From Mycobacterium sp. GA-1285 (GTDB lineage Bacteria > Actinomycetota > Actinomycetes > Mycobacteriales > Mycobacteriaceae), in contig NZ_LQIS01000012.1 in NCBI RefSeq assembly GCF_001499905.1, forward strand, positions 1 to 64,000: a stretch of DNA of 64,000 bases, written 5' to 3'. Below are positions 8,949 through 17,294 of this stretch, piece after piece (the stretch's first letter is position 1; every line of letters begins with the position of its first letter). A program made the translations under genes and the position numbers. A model generated the notes under the pieces. That model saw nothing but the letters and a program-made list of their open reading frames with translations. It did no database searches and had not been told where the DNA came from.

Positions 8949-9724
8949 CCGATTACGACACGATCCTCGTCACCCGTGACGATCGCGTCGGCACCATCAC
9001 GCTGAACCGGCCGAAGGCGCTCAACGCACTCAACAGCCAGGTGATGAACGAAGTCGTCTCGGCCGCAGCTGAATTCGACAACGACCCGGGTATCGGCGCC
9101 ATCATCATCACCGGATCCGGCGAGAAGGCGTTCGCGGCGGGCGCCGACATCAAGGAGATGGCAGCGCTGTCGTTCGCCGACGTCTTCGCCAGCGACTTCT
9201 TCGCAGCCTGGGGCAAGTTCGCCGCCACCCGCACCCCGACGATCGCCGCGGTCGCCGGCTACGCGCTCGGCGGTGGCTGCGAGCTGGCGATGATGTGCGA
9301 CCTGCTGATCGCCGCGGACACCGCGAAATTCGGCCAGCCCGAGATCAAGCTCGGCGTGCTGCCCGGCATGGGCGGCTCGCAGCGGCTCACCCGCGCGATC
9401 GGTAAGGCCAAGGCGATGGACCTGATCCTCACCGGTCGCAACATGGATGCCGAGGAAGCCGAACGCGCCGGTCTGGTGTCGCGGGTGGTGCCCGCCGACA
9501 AGCTGCTCGACGAGGCCGACGCCGTCGCCAAGACCATTGCCGCAATGTCGCTGTCGGCGTCGCGGATGGCCAAGGAGGCCGTCAACCGGGCCTTCGAATC
9601 GACTCTGGCCGAGGGCCTTCTCTACGAGCGCAGGTTGTTCCACTCGGCGTTCGCGACCGAAGACCAGACCGAGGGCATGAACGCGTTCACCGAGAAGCGC
9701 CCAGCGGCCTTCCGCCACCGTTAA
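8945..9724 (+). CDS. echA8: Enoyl-CoA hydratase EchA8
   Basis: Short crotonase of 259 residues that hydrates trans-2-enoyl-CoA in beta-oxidation. Features include the oxyanion-hole motif [26 protein letters not shown], and the catalytic Glu residues in [14 protein letters not shown]. It is translationally coupled to echA9 through an ATGA overlap. It corresponds to Rv1070c. Together with fadA3 nearby, it supplies the hydration step of beta-oxidation, while echA9 probably serves branched-chain amino-acid catabolism. Confidence 0.92.
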   Translation: MTDYDTILVTRDDRVGTITLNRPKALNALNSQVMNEVVSAAAEFDNDPGIGAIIITGSGEKAFAAGADIKEMAALSFADVFASDFFAAWGKFAATRTPTIAAVAGYALGGGCELAMMCDLLIAADTAKFGQPEIKLGVLPGMGGSQRLTRAIGKAKAMDLILTGRNMDAEEAERAGLVSRVVPADKLLDEADAVAKTIAAMSLSASRMAKEAVNRAFESTLAEGLLYERRLFHSAFATEDQTEGMNAFTEKRPAAFRHR

Positions 9725-9733
9725 TCTGCGGGG

Positions 9734-11446
9734 GTGACCGACACCCGCGGCGACACCGCCACCACGCTCGACGAGCCGCGGCAACAGCCGGCCAGAACAT
9801 CCAAGGACACCCCGTGGTGGGTGCGCCACTACACCTTCACCGGCACCGCGCTGGGCCTGGTGTTCCTGTGGCTGTCGATGACGCCGTCGCTACTCCCGCG
9901 GGGCCCGCTGTTCCAGGGGCTGGTCAGCGGCGGCGCAGGCGCTTTCGGGTACATGCTCGGCGTGTTCGTCGTGTGGCTCGTGCGCTACATGCGGTCCAAG
10001 GACAGCAGCCCACCCGCCCCGCGCCAGGCCTGGATCGCGCTGCTGATCATCGGCGTCGTCGGCCAGATCCTGATGATCGTCTACTTCCACATCTGGCAGG
10101 ACGAGGTGCGCGATCTCAACGGCGTACCGCGCATGGGCTTCTGGGATCATCCGCTGACCGCCGTGCTGTCCATCGTGACGCTGTTCGTGCTCGTCGAGAT
10201 CGGACAGCTGATCGGTAGGCTCGTCCGTTTCCTTGTCCGCCAACTCGAACGCGTTGCACCGCCCCGGGTTTCGGCGGTCGTGGTCGTGGTGCTGCTGATC
10301 GCGCTCACCATCGCGCTCCTGAACGGCATCGTGGTGCGTTTCGCGATGAGCACCATCAACAACACGTTCGAGGCCGTCAACAACGAGACCGATCCCGACT
10401 TCGCGGCGCCCACCACACCGCTGCGGTCGGGCGGTCCGGAGTCGTTGGTCAACTGGGAATCCCTCGGCCATCAGGGCCGGATATTCGTGGCCGCGGGCCC
10501 GACGGTCGAACAGTTGACGACGTTCAACGGGCGGCCGGCCATCGAACCGATCCGGACCTACGCGGGTCTGAATTCGGCCGACGGAATCAAAGCGACCGCC
10601 GCGCTGGCGGCCCGGGAGTTGGTGCGCACCGGGGGCCTGGACCGCGAAGTCGTCGCCGTGGCCACCACCACCGGCACCGGGTGGATCAACGAAGCGGAGG
10701 CCTCGGCGCTGGAATACATGTACAACGGCGACACCGCGATCGTGTCGATGCAGTACTCGTTCCTGCCGAGTTGGTTGTCGTTCCTGGTGGACAAGGAGAA
10801 CGCACGGCAGGCGGGCCAGGCGTTGTTCGAGGCCGTCGACGGGCTGATCCGGGAGATGCCCGAGGCGGAGCGGCCGCGCCTGGTGGTCTTCGGTGAGAGC
10901 CTCGGATCGTTCGGCGGCGAAGCGCCTTTCCTCGCGCTGAACAACCTCATCGCACGGACAGACGGTGCGCTCTTCAGCGGCCCGACGTTCAACAACACGA
11001 TCTGGACGCAGTTGACCCGCGATCGCGACCCTGGCTCGCCGATGTGGCTGCCGATCTACGACAAGGGTGAGAACGTCCACTTTGCTGCGCGCGCAGAGAA
11101 TTTGAGCCGGCCGGACGGACCGTGGGGAAGTCCGCGCGTGGTGTACCTGCAGCACGCGTCCGACCCGATCGCGTGGTTCAACCCGGATCTGCTGTTCGCC
11201 GAACCGGATTGGCTCAAGGAGCCACGCGGCTACGACGTCTCCGGGCGGATGCAGTGGATCCCGGTGGTGACGTTCCTCCAGGTGTCGGCGGACATGGCGG
11301 TGGCCGTCGACGTGCCCGACGGGCACGGTCACGTGTACGTCAAGGATGTGGCCAACGCCTGGGCGGCGATCCTGCAGCCACCGGGCTGGACACCGGAGAA
11401 GACCGAACGTCTTCGGCCGCTGCTGAGCAGCGACGAGAAAGACTAG
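9734..11446 (+). CDS. Membrane-anchored alpha/beta-hydrolase family protein (Rv1069c-like)
   Basis: Protein of 570 residues with about five membrane segments in the first 210 residues and a large C-terminal catalytic domain. This is the Abhydrolase_9_N plus Abhydrolase_9 arrangement found in mycobacteria. The nucleophile elbow is VVFGESLGSFGG (Ser within G-x-S-x-G), and a His near DGHGHVY could complete the triad. The substrate is unknown; a role in envelope lipid turnover is only inference from location and family. The start is GTG, 9 bp after echA8, so it probably belongs to the same operon. Its TAG stop overlaps the stop of the convergent rhodanese gene. Confidence 0.85.
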   Translation: MTDTRGDTATTLDEPRQQPARTSKDTPWWVRHYTFTGTALGLVFLWLSMTPSLLPRGPLFQGLVSGGAGAFGYMLGVFVVWLVRYMRSKDSSPPAPRQAWIALLIIGVVGQILMIVYFHIWQDEVRDLNGVPRMGFWDHPLTAVLSIVTLFVLVEIGQLIGRLVRFLVRQLERVAPPRVSAVVVVVLLIALTIALLNGIVVRFAMSTINNTFEAVNNETDPDFAAPTTPLRSGGPESLVNWESLGHQGRIFVAAGPTVEQLTTFNGRPAIEPIRTYAGLNSADGIKATAALAARELVRTGGLDREVVAVATTTGTGWINEAEASALEYMYNGDTAIVSMQYSFLPSWLSFLVDKENARQAGQALFEAVDGLIREMPEAERPRLVVFGESLGSFGGEAPFLALNNLIARTDGALFSGPTFNNTIWTQLTRDRDPGSPMWLPIYDKGENVHFAARAENLSRPDGPWGSPRVVYLQHASDPIAWFNPDLLFAEPDWLKEPRGYDVSGRMQWIPVVTFLQVSADMAVAVDVPDGHGHVYVKDVANAWAAILQPPGWTPEKTERLRPLLSSDEKD

Positions 11447-11811
11447 ACCAGAACCTTTTTCAACGCGTGATATCCGCCGATGACATCGGTCGCGCGGTGC
11501 AGGCCCAGATCGAGCAACGACGCCGCCGCGAGGCTCGAGGTGTAGCCCTGCGAACACAGCACCACCCACTCGACGTCATCGTCGACGGCCTGCGGCAGCC
11601 GCGCCGTGCTGGTCGGATCGCAACGCCACTCGAGCACATTGCGTTCGACCACCAATGCTCCCACCACCTCCCCCTCGTCCGCGCGCTGGGCCTGCGGTCG
11701 GATGTCGACCAGGATCGCACCGCGGTCCAACGCAGCGGGCACCTCGGACGCCGGCAACCGGCGCAGGCGGGCCCGGGCGTCGTCCAGGATTCGGTCGATA
11801 CGACTCGCCAT
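11443..11811 (-). CDS. Rhodanese-like domain protein
   Basis: Single rhodanese domain of 122 residues. The active-site loop VVLCSQGYTS carries the cysteine that takes the persulfide, and the CH2A-like segment ILVDIRP is present. The open frame extends 59 codons further upstream, but that part only shadows the cysteine dioxygenase gene; the ATG at 11811 starts the domain. It is 2 bp downstream of the cysteine dioxygenase gene, so the pair is an operon for sulfur handling, as with Rv1066-Rv1065. Its probable role is transfer or detoxification of sulfane sulfur from cysteine catabolism. Confidence 0.88.
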   Translation of the reverse strand: MASRIDRILDDARARLRRLPASEVPAALDRGAILVDIRPQAQRADEGEVVGALVVERNVLEWRCDPTSTARLPQAVDDDVEWVVLCSQGYTSSLAAASLLDLGLHRATDVIGGYHALKKVLV

Positions 11812-11813
11812 GA

Positions 11814-12359
11814 TCACCCCTCCGGTGCATCGGTCAGCTCGGTCCGATTGCGCCGCAACGTGTTCCGATCCGTCACCTCGTAGTACGACATCGCGGTCAA
11901 CGGCGGTGAATAGGCGTGCACGCTCAGCGTGGGTGTGACTGGAGCCGAAGTGTCCCGATCTGGTGCCCACACCACGTCGTGCACCCACCCCAGCGGGAAG
12001 GCGGCCTGATCCCCGGCGAGCAGCCGGCGGCGTCTCAAGGCCCCACCGTCCCAGCGGGTCTCGCGCAGCGCTCCGGAGATCACGGTCAGCGCGCCGAGGG
12101 AACCGCCGTGGTCGTGCATCTCGGTCGACCGGTCGGGCACCCAGCTGATCAACCAGATGTCGAGCTCGTCATCACCGTGCAACCGCGTGAACCACCGCTC
12201 GCCGCGGGGCGGCCCTCCGACGGGCAGCAGATGGTCGTAACGACCGGTGAGCACATCGTCGGCGGCGCGGTCGGTGGCGAGCAACAGATCGGGCAGCCGC
12301 AGCCGGGTCGGCGCGGAGACTGCGGGGACGGCAGAGGGCAGGACTGCAGGGGAGGCCAT
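11814..12359 (-). CDS. Cysteine dioxygenase
   Basis: Cupin enzyme of 181 residues that oxidises L-cysteine to cysteine sulfinate with O2 and Fe(II). The metal-binding motif STEMHDHGGSLGAL supplies two histidines, and the third ligand is likely the His in LSVHAYSPP. The SPPLTAMSYYEV segment is typical of bacterial type I cysteine dioxygenases. It is followed immediately by a rhodanese gene. The ATG at 12359 is taken. The 264 bp between it and the divergent lipoprotein gene hold no further supported gene and no riboswitch that I recognise. Confidence 0.85.
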   Translation of the reverse strand: MASPAVLPSAVPAVSAPTRLRLPDLLLATDRAADDVLTGRYDHLLPVGGPPRGERWFTRLHGDDELDIWLISWVPDRSTEMHDHGGSLGALTVISGALRETRWDGGALRRRRLLAGDQAAFPLGWVHDVVWAPDRDTSAPVTPTLSVHAYSPPLTAMSYYEVTDRNTLRRNRTELTDAPEG

Positions 12360-12623
12360 GAAAGCTCCAAGTGAACCGGAAAGGGACAGGGTGGGGCGCT
12401 AGGGCCTACAACACTCCTGACGTCCGGTCGTCACGGAGGCAAGTCTGGCATGGGACCGCCGTCCGCACCCGGCCCGAGGTGACCGCGCGCCGGGCTGTAG
12501 GTCCGTCGTCGCAGGCCAGAACGCTGTGCGCCGGGTCGCCGGATAGATTCACCGTGAGCGCAATCGCGGCGATCCGGGCGGGCGGTGTCCGTCACCGGCG
12601 CGCCATTGCCTAGATTGACGGGC

Positions 12624-13049
12624 ATGGGCATGCGTCACGGCGTCGCGGCGGCCGCAGTGATGGTGGGTGTCGTCGCGGGATGCTCGTCAGGTGACGACGA
12701 CACCTCCGAGTCGCCGACCGACAACACATCCACGGCCACCAGCACGGAAACACCCACCGCACCACCGGGTTCGGTCGCCGTCTCGCCCGGCGGTGTCACC
12801 ACCGCGGTAGGCGCTCCGGCCGATTCGACCGAGGAGGAGTACTTCCAGGCCTGCGCGACGGCTCGGCAGTGGATGGTCGAACAAGGCGGCGAGCCGAAGT
12901 CACAGATCGAGCCGTACCTCGCGATGTTGCAATCCACGGATTCGGCGGGACCCGGGACGTACGGCACTCCGTGGACGCAGTTGGCACCGCCGCGTCAGGC
13001 CGCTGTCATCGTCGCCGTGCAAGCGGCGGCCGATGGCCTCTGCGGCTGA
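12624..13049 (+). CDS. lpqV: LpqV-like lipoprotein
   Basis: Small exported lipoprotein of 141 residues. A short positive start (MGMRH) and a hydrophobic stretch lead to the lipobox VVAGC, so the mature protein would carry a lipid on Cys20. A Ser/Thr/Pro-rich linker of about 50 residues follows, then a compact domain with two cysteines (FQACATA and GLCG at the extreme C-terminus) that probably pair. Position beside the patatin gene matches LpqV (Rv1064c). The frame begins 13 codons earlier, but the ATG at 12624 gives the proper signal peptide. Function unknown. Confidence 0.8.
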   Translation: MGMRHGVAAAAVMVGVVAGCSSGDDDTSESPTDNTSTATSTETPTAPPGSVAVSPGGVTTAVGAPADSTEEEYFQACATARQWMVEQGGEPKSQIEPYLAMLQSTDSAGPGTYGTPWTQLAPPRQAAVIVAVQAAADGLCG

Positions 13050-13091
13050 AACCGGCGGCCAGAACCGGCACCCGCGCGCGACAATGGCGGC

Positions 13092-14081
13092 ATGGCTGGC
13101 AAGCGGGTCGCGCTGGCGCTGGGCAGCGGCGGCGCCCGCGGCTACGCCCACATCGGGGTGATCGAGGAACTTCAGGACCGCGGCTACGAGATCGTCGGCA
13201 TCGCCGCGTCGTCCATGGGCGCTCTGGTCGGGGGCCTCTACGCGGCGGGCAAGCTCGACCAGTTCGCCGACTGGGCGAAGTCGCTCACCCAGGGCGCCGT
13301 GCTACGGCTGCTCGATCCCTCGATCACCGCCGCGGGCGTGCTGCGCGCGACCAAGATCCTCGACGCGGTCCGCGACATCCTCGGTGAGGTGCGGATCGAG
13401 AACCTGCCGATCCCCTACACGGCGGTCTCGACCGATCTCATCGCTGGCAAGTCGGTGTGGCTGCAACGAGGTCCCGTGGACGCCGCCATCCGCGCGTCGA
13501 TCGCGATCCCCGGGGTGATCGCACCCCATGTGCTCGACGGCCGCCTCCTCGCCGACGGCGGCATCCTCGAACCGCTGCCGATGGCGCCGATCGCGGCCGT
13601 CAACGCCGACCTCACCATCGCGGTCTCCTTGGCCGGCAGCGAGTCCGGCGGCGTCGAAGAACCCACCGAACAGGGCCCGCGCGCGACCACCGAGTGGCTG
13701 GCTCGGGTATGGCGCAGCACAGCGTCGTTGTTCGAGTCGAACGCGATGTTGAACCGCTTCGGCTCCGGATCGGACGACTATCCGGGCGCCGGGGACAGCG
13801 AGGAGGAGCTCGTCGTCGCGACGAAGGAAGCGTCCGTGGTGCCCAAGCTCGGCAGCTTCGAGGTGATGAACCGCACGATCGACATCGCGCAGGCCGCGCT
13901 CGCGCGACACCAGCTGGCCGGCTATCCGCCCGACATGCTGATCGAGGTGCCCCGTTCGGCCTGCCGGAGCCTTGAGTTCCACCGCGCCGCGGAAGTGATC
14001 GACATCGGTATCGAGTTGGCCGCCGCAGCACTGGACGCGTTCGACACCAAGCCCGAGAATCCAACCGCCGCCGAGGATTAG
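13092..14081 (+). CDS. Patatin-like phospholipase (Rv1063c-like)
   Basis: Patatin/NTE-type serine hydrolase of 329 residues. The glycine-rich oxyanion loop GSGGARGYAHIG, the nucleophile elbow ASSMGAL with the catalytic Ser, and the Asp of LADGG form the Ser-Asp dyad. Family members hydrolyse phospholipids or lysophospholipids, and some control lipid-droplet turnover. It lies 42 bp downstream of the LpqV-like gene on the same strand. The C-terminal residues after 300 are Ala/Asp-rich and poorly conserved. Its stop overlaps by 4 bp with the convergent second patatin gene. Confidence 0.9.
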   Translation: MAGKRVALALGSGGARGYAHIGVIEELQDRGYEIVGIAASSMGALVGGLYAAGKLDQFADWAKSLTQGAVLRLLDPSITAAGVLRATKILDAVRDILGEVRIENLPIPYTAVSTDLIAGKSVWLQRGPVDAAIRASIAIPGVIAPHVLDGRLLADGGILEPLPMAPIAAVNADLTIAVSLAGSESGGVEEPTEQGPRATTEWLARVWRSTASLFESNAMLNRFGSGSDDYPGAGDSEEELVVATKEASVVPKLGSFEVMNRTIDIAQAALARHQLAGYPPDMLIEVPRSACRSLEFHRAAEVIDIGIELAAAALDAFDTKPENPTAAED

Positions 14082-14923
14082 AGCCCGAGGTGCTCGGCGA
14101 GCTGGGCGGCGACGCTGCGGCCCTGCCTGCGTCCGGCATGCGCCGAAGGGGCCCTGCACGCGGGATCGAGCGGGTTGGCGCCGAACGCCGCCAGCGACTC
14201 GTCGTCGGCGAACACGCCGAAGGCGTTCCGCGCGGTCACTTCGTCCCTGGCCCCCGCCCCGAACGGCGACGGGGACGACAGGCCCTGTGGGATCAGCGCG
14301 ACCACGCTGTCGCAGTCGTCGGCCACCGCCAGGTTGACGGTGCTGCCGACGCCGCCGTCCATGAACCGGCGCTCGCCGATGGTGACCGGCGGCCATACGC
14401 CGGGCACCGCGCAACTGGCCGCGACCGCATCGACCAGCGAGACGCCCGAGGCGCGGTCGAACGCCACCAGTTCCCCGGTCTCGGTATCGATGGCGGTGAT
14501 GCGCAAGTCGCGGTCGGGCCAGTCGTGCGACGGCAGTCGCTGTTCGATCACACTCCGCCGCACCTCTTCGGTGACGGTGTCCGCGCTCAGCGCGATCGCG
14601 CCGATCCGCTGCAGTTTCTCGGTTTTCGAGCCGGCAGCGGTCATCGCGTCGAGGAACATCTCGGTGATGGTCTCGATCCCCGTGCCGGGCTTGATCTCGG
14701 CAGACGTCACCGCGGTCTGCCGGTCGAACAACGCGGCCAAACCGAGTCCGCTTCCCAGTTGCGCCGCGACCGTGGACCCCGCAGACGTGCCGACCAGGAC
14801 GTCAGAGGTGAGCAACGCCTCCGCGGTGGCGGGCGACTCGTCGGCGATTCCGGCGAGGATGCCGGTCTCCCAGGCGATGCCCGCCACGCCGCCGCCGGCA
14901 AGTACCAGTGCACGTCTCGTCAC
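14078..14923 (-). CDS. Patatin-like phospholipase (Rv1062-like)
   Basis: Second patatin protein, 281 residues, starting with GTG. It shows the oxyanion loop LAGGGVAGIAWETG, the nucleophile elbow GTSAGS and the dyad Asp in FMDGGVGS. It is only distantly similar to the convergent neighbour (compare GTSAGS with ASSMGAL), so this is not a recent duplication. The two genes end in an overlapping pair of stop codons. A lipid acyl hydrolase role is expected from the family; the substrate is unknown. Confidence 0.9.
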   Translation of the reverse strand: MTRRALVLAGGGVAGIAWETGILAGIADESPATAEALLTSDVLVGTSAGSTVAAQLGSGLGLAALFDRQTAVTSAEIKPGTGIETITEMFLDAMTAAGSKTEKLQRIGAIALSADTVTEEVRRSVIEQRLPSHDWPDRDLRITAIDTETGELVAFDRASGVSLVDAVAASCAVPGVWPPVTIGERRFMDGGVGSTVNLAVADDCDSVVALIPQGLSSPSPFGAGARDEVTARNAFGVFADDESLAAFGANPLDPACRAPSAHAGRRQGRSVAAQLAEHLGL

Positions 14924-14965
14924 AGCCCGTGAGTGTGCCAGGCGTCGACAACGCCCCGCAGCCCG

Positions 14966-16015
14966 CTATGCGAGTTGCGGCGCCGCCTTGCCGCTGATCA
15001 ACGGCAGGTCCAGATATGTCGCGATACCGGGTTCTGCGGCGCACACCGCGGGCACCGAGTTCACGCAGTGCGCCGCGGTGCCGACGATGCCGTACTCCGG
15101 CCCCTGCCCGCCGACCGCCGACTGGAACCCTTTGACGACGATGTCGATGTCGGGGTTACCGCGGACCTCCATCTCGTAACGCTGACCTTCGGGGCCGAAC
15201 GTCCAAGCGGGATCGAGGTTTTGCTCACCCATCAACCAGTTCACGGTGACGCGCACCACCGCCTCTTCGTCGACGAGGGCCTCCCAGTGGAATCTGCGTC
15301 CCGCGACCTGCCCCGGCTCGATGACACCGATCGGTGATTCGATGGGCGCGGTGGCGACCGCGATCTCCTGTGTGGAACGAACTTTCGGGTCGGCGCGGAA
15401 ACCCACCTTGTCGACGATCATCTTCACCGCCTGGATGAAGCCGCCGTCGAGCAACTTCTGCATCGGCCCGCTGAGCGCCTTTTCAGGCACCTCACCGAAC
15501 CCCATCACATGCCGTACGACGTCGGGGGCTTCGTAGGTGCGGAGATCGGAGAATTCTTCGGCCCGAACGAATGTCACGCCGGTCGAGAAGGCCGAGAACA
15601 ATAGCGGGAACTTCTCGCTGATCCCGCCGGGCGCGATGCCGGTGCCGTGCAGCGTCGCGTTTCCCGCGACAGCCGCCTCCTGCAAAGGGGCGCCCTGCCG
15701 GTCGCTGGGATACACCCAGCCGACCGGGGTGACGACGTTCTTACCGGACCGCAACAGCGCCGCCACCTCATCCGGGTTGGGCAGCAGCGGCGAGTAGATC
15801 ACGGCGTCGGCGTCGAGGGTGAGGATGTCGTCGAGGCTGTTGGTCGCGGTCACGCCGAGTGCATCGGTGCCGATGATCTCGCCGACGTCCTTGCCCGCCT
15901 TCTCCGGCGAGTGCACCCAGCATCCGACGAGTTCGAGGTCGGGGTGTTCGAGCACACCCTTGATCGCTGCGATACCAACGCCACCGGTCGCCCACTGCAC
16001 CACCCGTAGGCCCAT
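14966..16015 (-). CDS. Dihydrodipicolinate-reductase-like NAD(P)-dependent oxidoreductase
   Basis: Protein of 349 residues with an N-terminal Rossmann fold (QWATGGVGIAAIKGV) and a C-terminal domain of the 2,4-diaminopentanoate-dehydrogenase type. Mycobacteria carry many paralogues annotated dihydrodipicolinate reductase N-terminal domain proteins; they are not DapB. A perfect KstR-type operator lies 22 bp upstream of the ATG, which suggests a role in sterol or lipid degradation; this is inference. A GAAGGAG ribosome-binding site precedes the start. The gene stands alone and is divergent from embR. Confidence 0.82.
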   Translation of the reverse strand: MGLRVVQWATGGVGIAAIKGVLEHPDLELVGCWVHSPEKAGKDVGEIIGTDALGVTATNSLDDILTLDADAVIYSPLLPNPDEVAALLRSGKNVVTPVGWVYPSDRQGAPLQEAAVAGNATLHGTGIAPGGISEKFPLLFSAFSTGVTFVRAEEFSDLRTYEAPDVVRHVMGFGEVPEKALSGPMQKLLDGGFIQAVKMIVDKVGFRADPKVRSTQEIAVATAPIESPIGVIEPGQVAGRRFHWEALVDEEAVVRVTVNWLMGEQNLDPAWTFGPEGQRYEMEVRGNPDIDIVVKGFQSAVGGQGPEYGIVGTAAHCVNSVPAVCAAEPGIATYLDLPLISGKAAPQLA

Positions 16016-16037
16016 ACCGACTCCTTCACCGCCAAAC

Positions 16038-16051
16038 TAGAACACGTTCTA
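16038..16051. promoter_or_regulatory. Palindromic operator matching the KstR consensus
   Basis: TAGAACACGTTCTA is a perfect 14-bp palindrome and fits the published KstR pattern TNNAACNNGTTNNA at every fixed position. KstR is the TetR-family repressor of cholesterol degradation in actinobacteria. The site is 22 bp upstream of the reductase ATG and about 42 bp upstream of the embR ATG, so it could affect either gene; the reductase is the more natural target. Confidence 0.75.
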
Positions 16052-16093
16052 CTCTTGCAGGTCTACACCACAACCCTCACCGTGCGGGTCACA

Positions 16094-17242
16094 ATGGCCG
16101 CGATGGGCGCGATCAAGATCGCATTCGGTGTTCTGGGGCCGCTGCAGATGACGGTCGACAGTGCACCGGTCGCGCTGGGCACCCCCAAACAACGGGCCGT
16201 GCTGGCGGTGCTGGTGATGAATCGCAATCGGCCGGTCTCCACCGACTCGTTGATCACTGCGGCCTGGGAGCAGTGGCCGCCCGCCGAAGCCAGGGCCAGC
16301 CTGCATTCCTACATCTCGAACCTGCGCAAGCTGCTGACCAACTCGGGCGCCGATCCGAGGTCGGTGTTGGTGAACGCACCACCGGGGTACCGGCTCGACG
16401 TCGCCGACGCCGCATGCGACCTCGATCGCTTCGTCGCCGAGAAGGCTGCCGGCGTCCGAGCCGCTGCTGCCGCTCAGTTCGAGCAGGCAAGCCGCCACCT
16501 GCGCAACGCACTCGGCGAGTGGCGCGGTCCGGTGCTCGAAGATCTGCGCGACTTCCAGTTCGTCGGCGCATACGCCACCGCTCTCACCGAAGACAAGGTG
16601 ATAGCCCACACCGCGCACGCTGAGTCCGAAATCGCCTGTGGGCGTGCGTCAGCCGTAATCGCCGAGCTCGAGGGCCTGGTCGGTGAACATCCCTACCGGG
16701 AGCCGCTGTGGGCCCAGCTGATCACCGCCTACTATCTCGCCGGGCGGCAGTCCGACGCCCTTGATGCGTATCAGCGGCTCAAGACCACACTCGCCGAGGA
16801 TCTCGGCATCGACCCAAACCCCACGATGCGCGCACTGCACGAGCGGATCCTTCGTCAAGAGCCCCTGGACGTCCGAAAGGCCGCACAGACCACCGCCGTC
16901 CACACCATCGGTGGCATCGAGGCCAGGACCTCCATCGCGCCATCGGCTGCGGTGGCGGCTCTGCACTCGACGAACGGCCAGATTCATCGGCTCACGGCGA
17001 CGGCGACACGAATCGGGCGGTTGGCCGACAACGACATCGTGCTCAGTGGCGTCAGCGTCAGCCGCCACCACGCCGTGATCATCGACACCGGGACCAGCTT
17101 CGTGATCACCGACCTGCGCTCGGCCAACGGCGTCGATGTGCGGGGGGAGCGAATCCGCGGCACCGCGATGCTCGGCGACGGCGACTCCATCCGCATCTGC
17201 GACCACGAGTTCACGTTTCGGATCGAGCCGCATCCGGCCTGA
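16094..17242 (+). CDS. embR: SARP/FHA-domain transcriptional regulator EmbR
   Basis: Regulator of 382 residues with an N-terminal OmpR-type winged helix (from FGVLGPLQM), a central bacterial transcriptional activation domain (about residues 105-260) and a C-terminal FHA domain. The phosphothreonine-binding residues are visible in RIGRLADNDIVLS, SRHHAV and RSANGVDV. In M. tuberculosis EmbR is phosphorylated by PknH and activates embCAB arabinosyltransferase genes. Sequence similarity to that EmbR is high over its whole length, and pknH follows 52 bp downstream. The frame opens 13 codons earlier with TTG; the ATG at 16094 best fits the homologue. Confidence 0.92.
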   Translation: MAAMGAIKIAFGVLGPLQMTVDSAPVALGTPKQRAVLAVLVMNRNRPVSTDSLITAAWEQWPPAEARASLHSYISNLRKLLTNSGADPRSVLVNAPPGYRLDVADAACDLDRFVAEKAAGVRAAAAAQFEQASRHLRNALGEWRGPVLEDLRDFQFVGAYATALTEDKVIAHTAHAESEIACGRASAVIAELEGLVGEHPYREPLWAQLITAYYLAGRQSDALDAYQRLKTTLAEDLGIDPNPTMRALHERILRQEPLDVRKAAQTTAVHTIGGIEARTSIAPSAAVAALHSTNGQIHRLTATATRIGRLADNDIVLSGVSVSRHHAVIIDTGTSFVITDLRSANGVDVRGERIRGTAMLGDGDSIRICDHEFTFRIEPHPA

Positions 17243-17294
17243 TGCCGGATTAGGGTGTTTTCGCCGGCTACCGAACCGCCCCGAGGAGCATCCG

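Noticed and set aside
14078..14923. The two patatin genes as a recent inverted duplication
   Set aside because: The catalytic loops and most residues differ strongly; only family-level motifs are shared.
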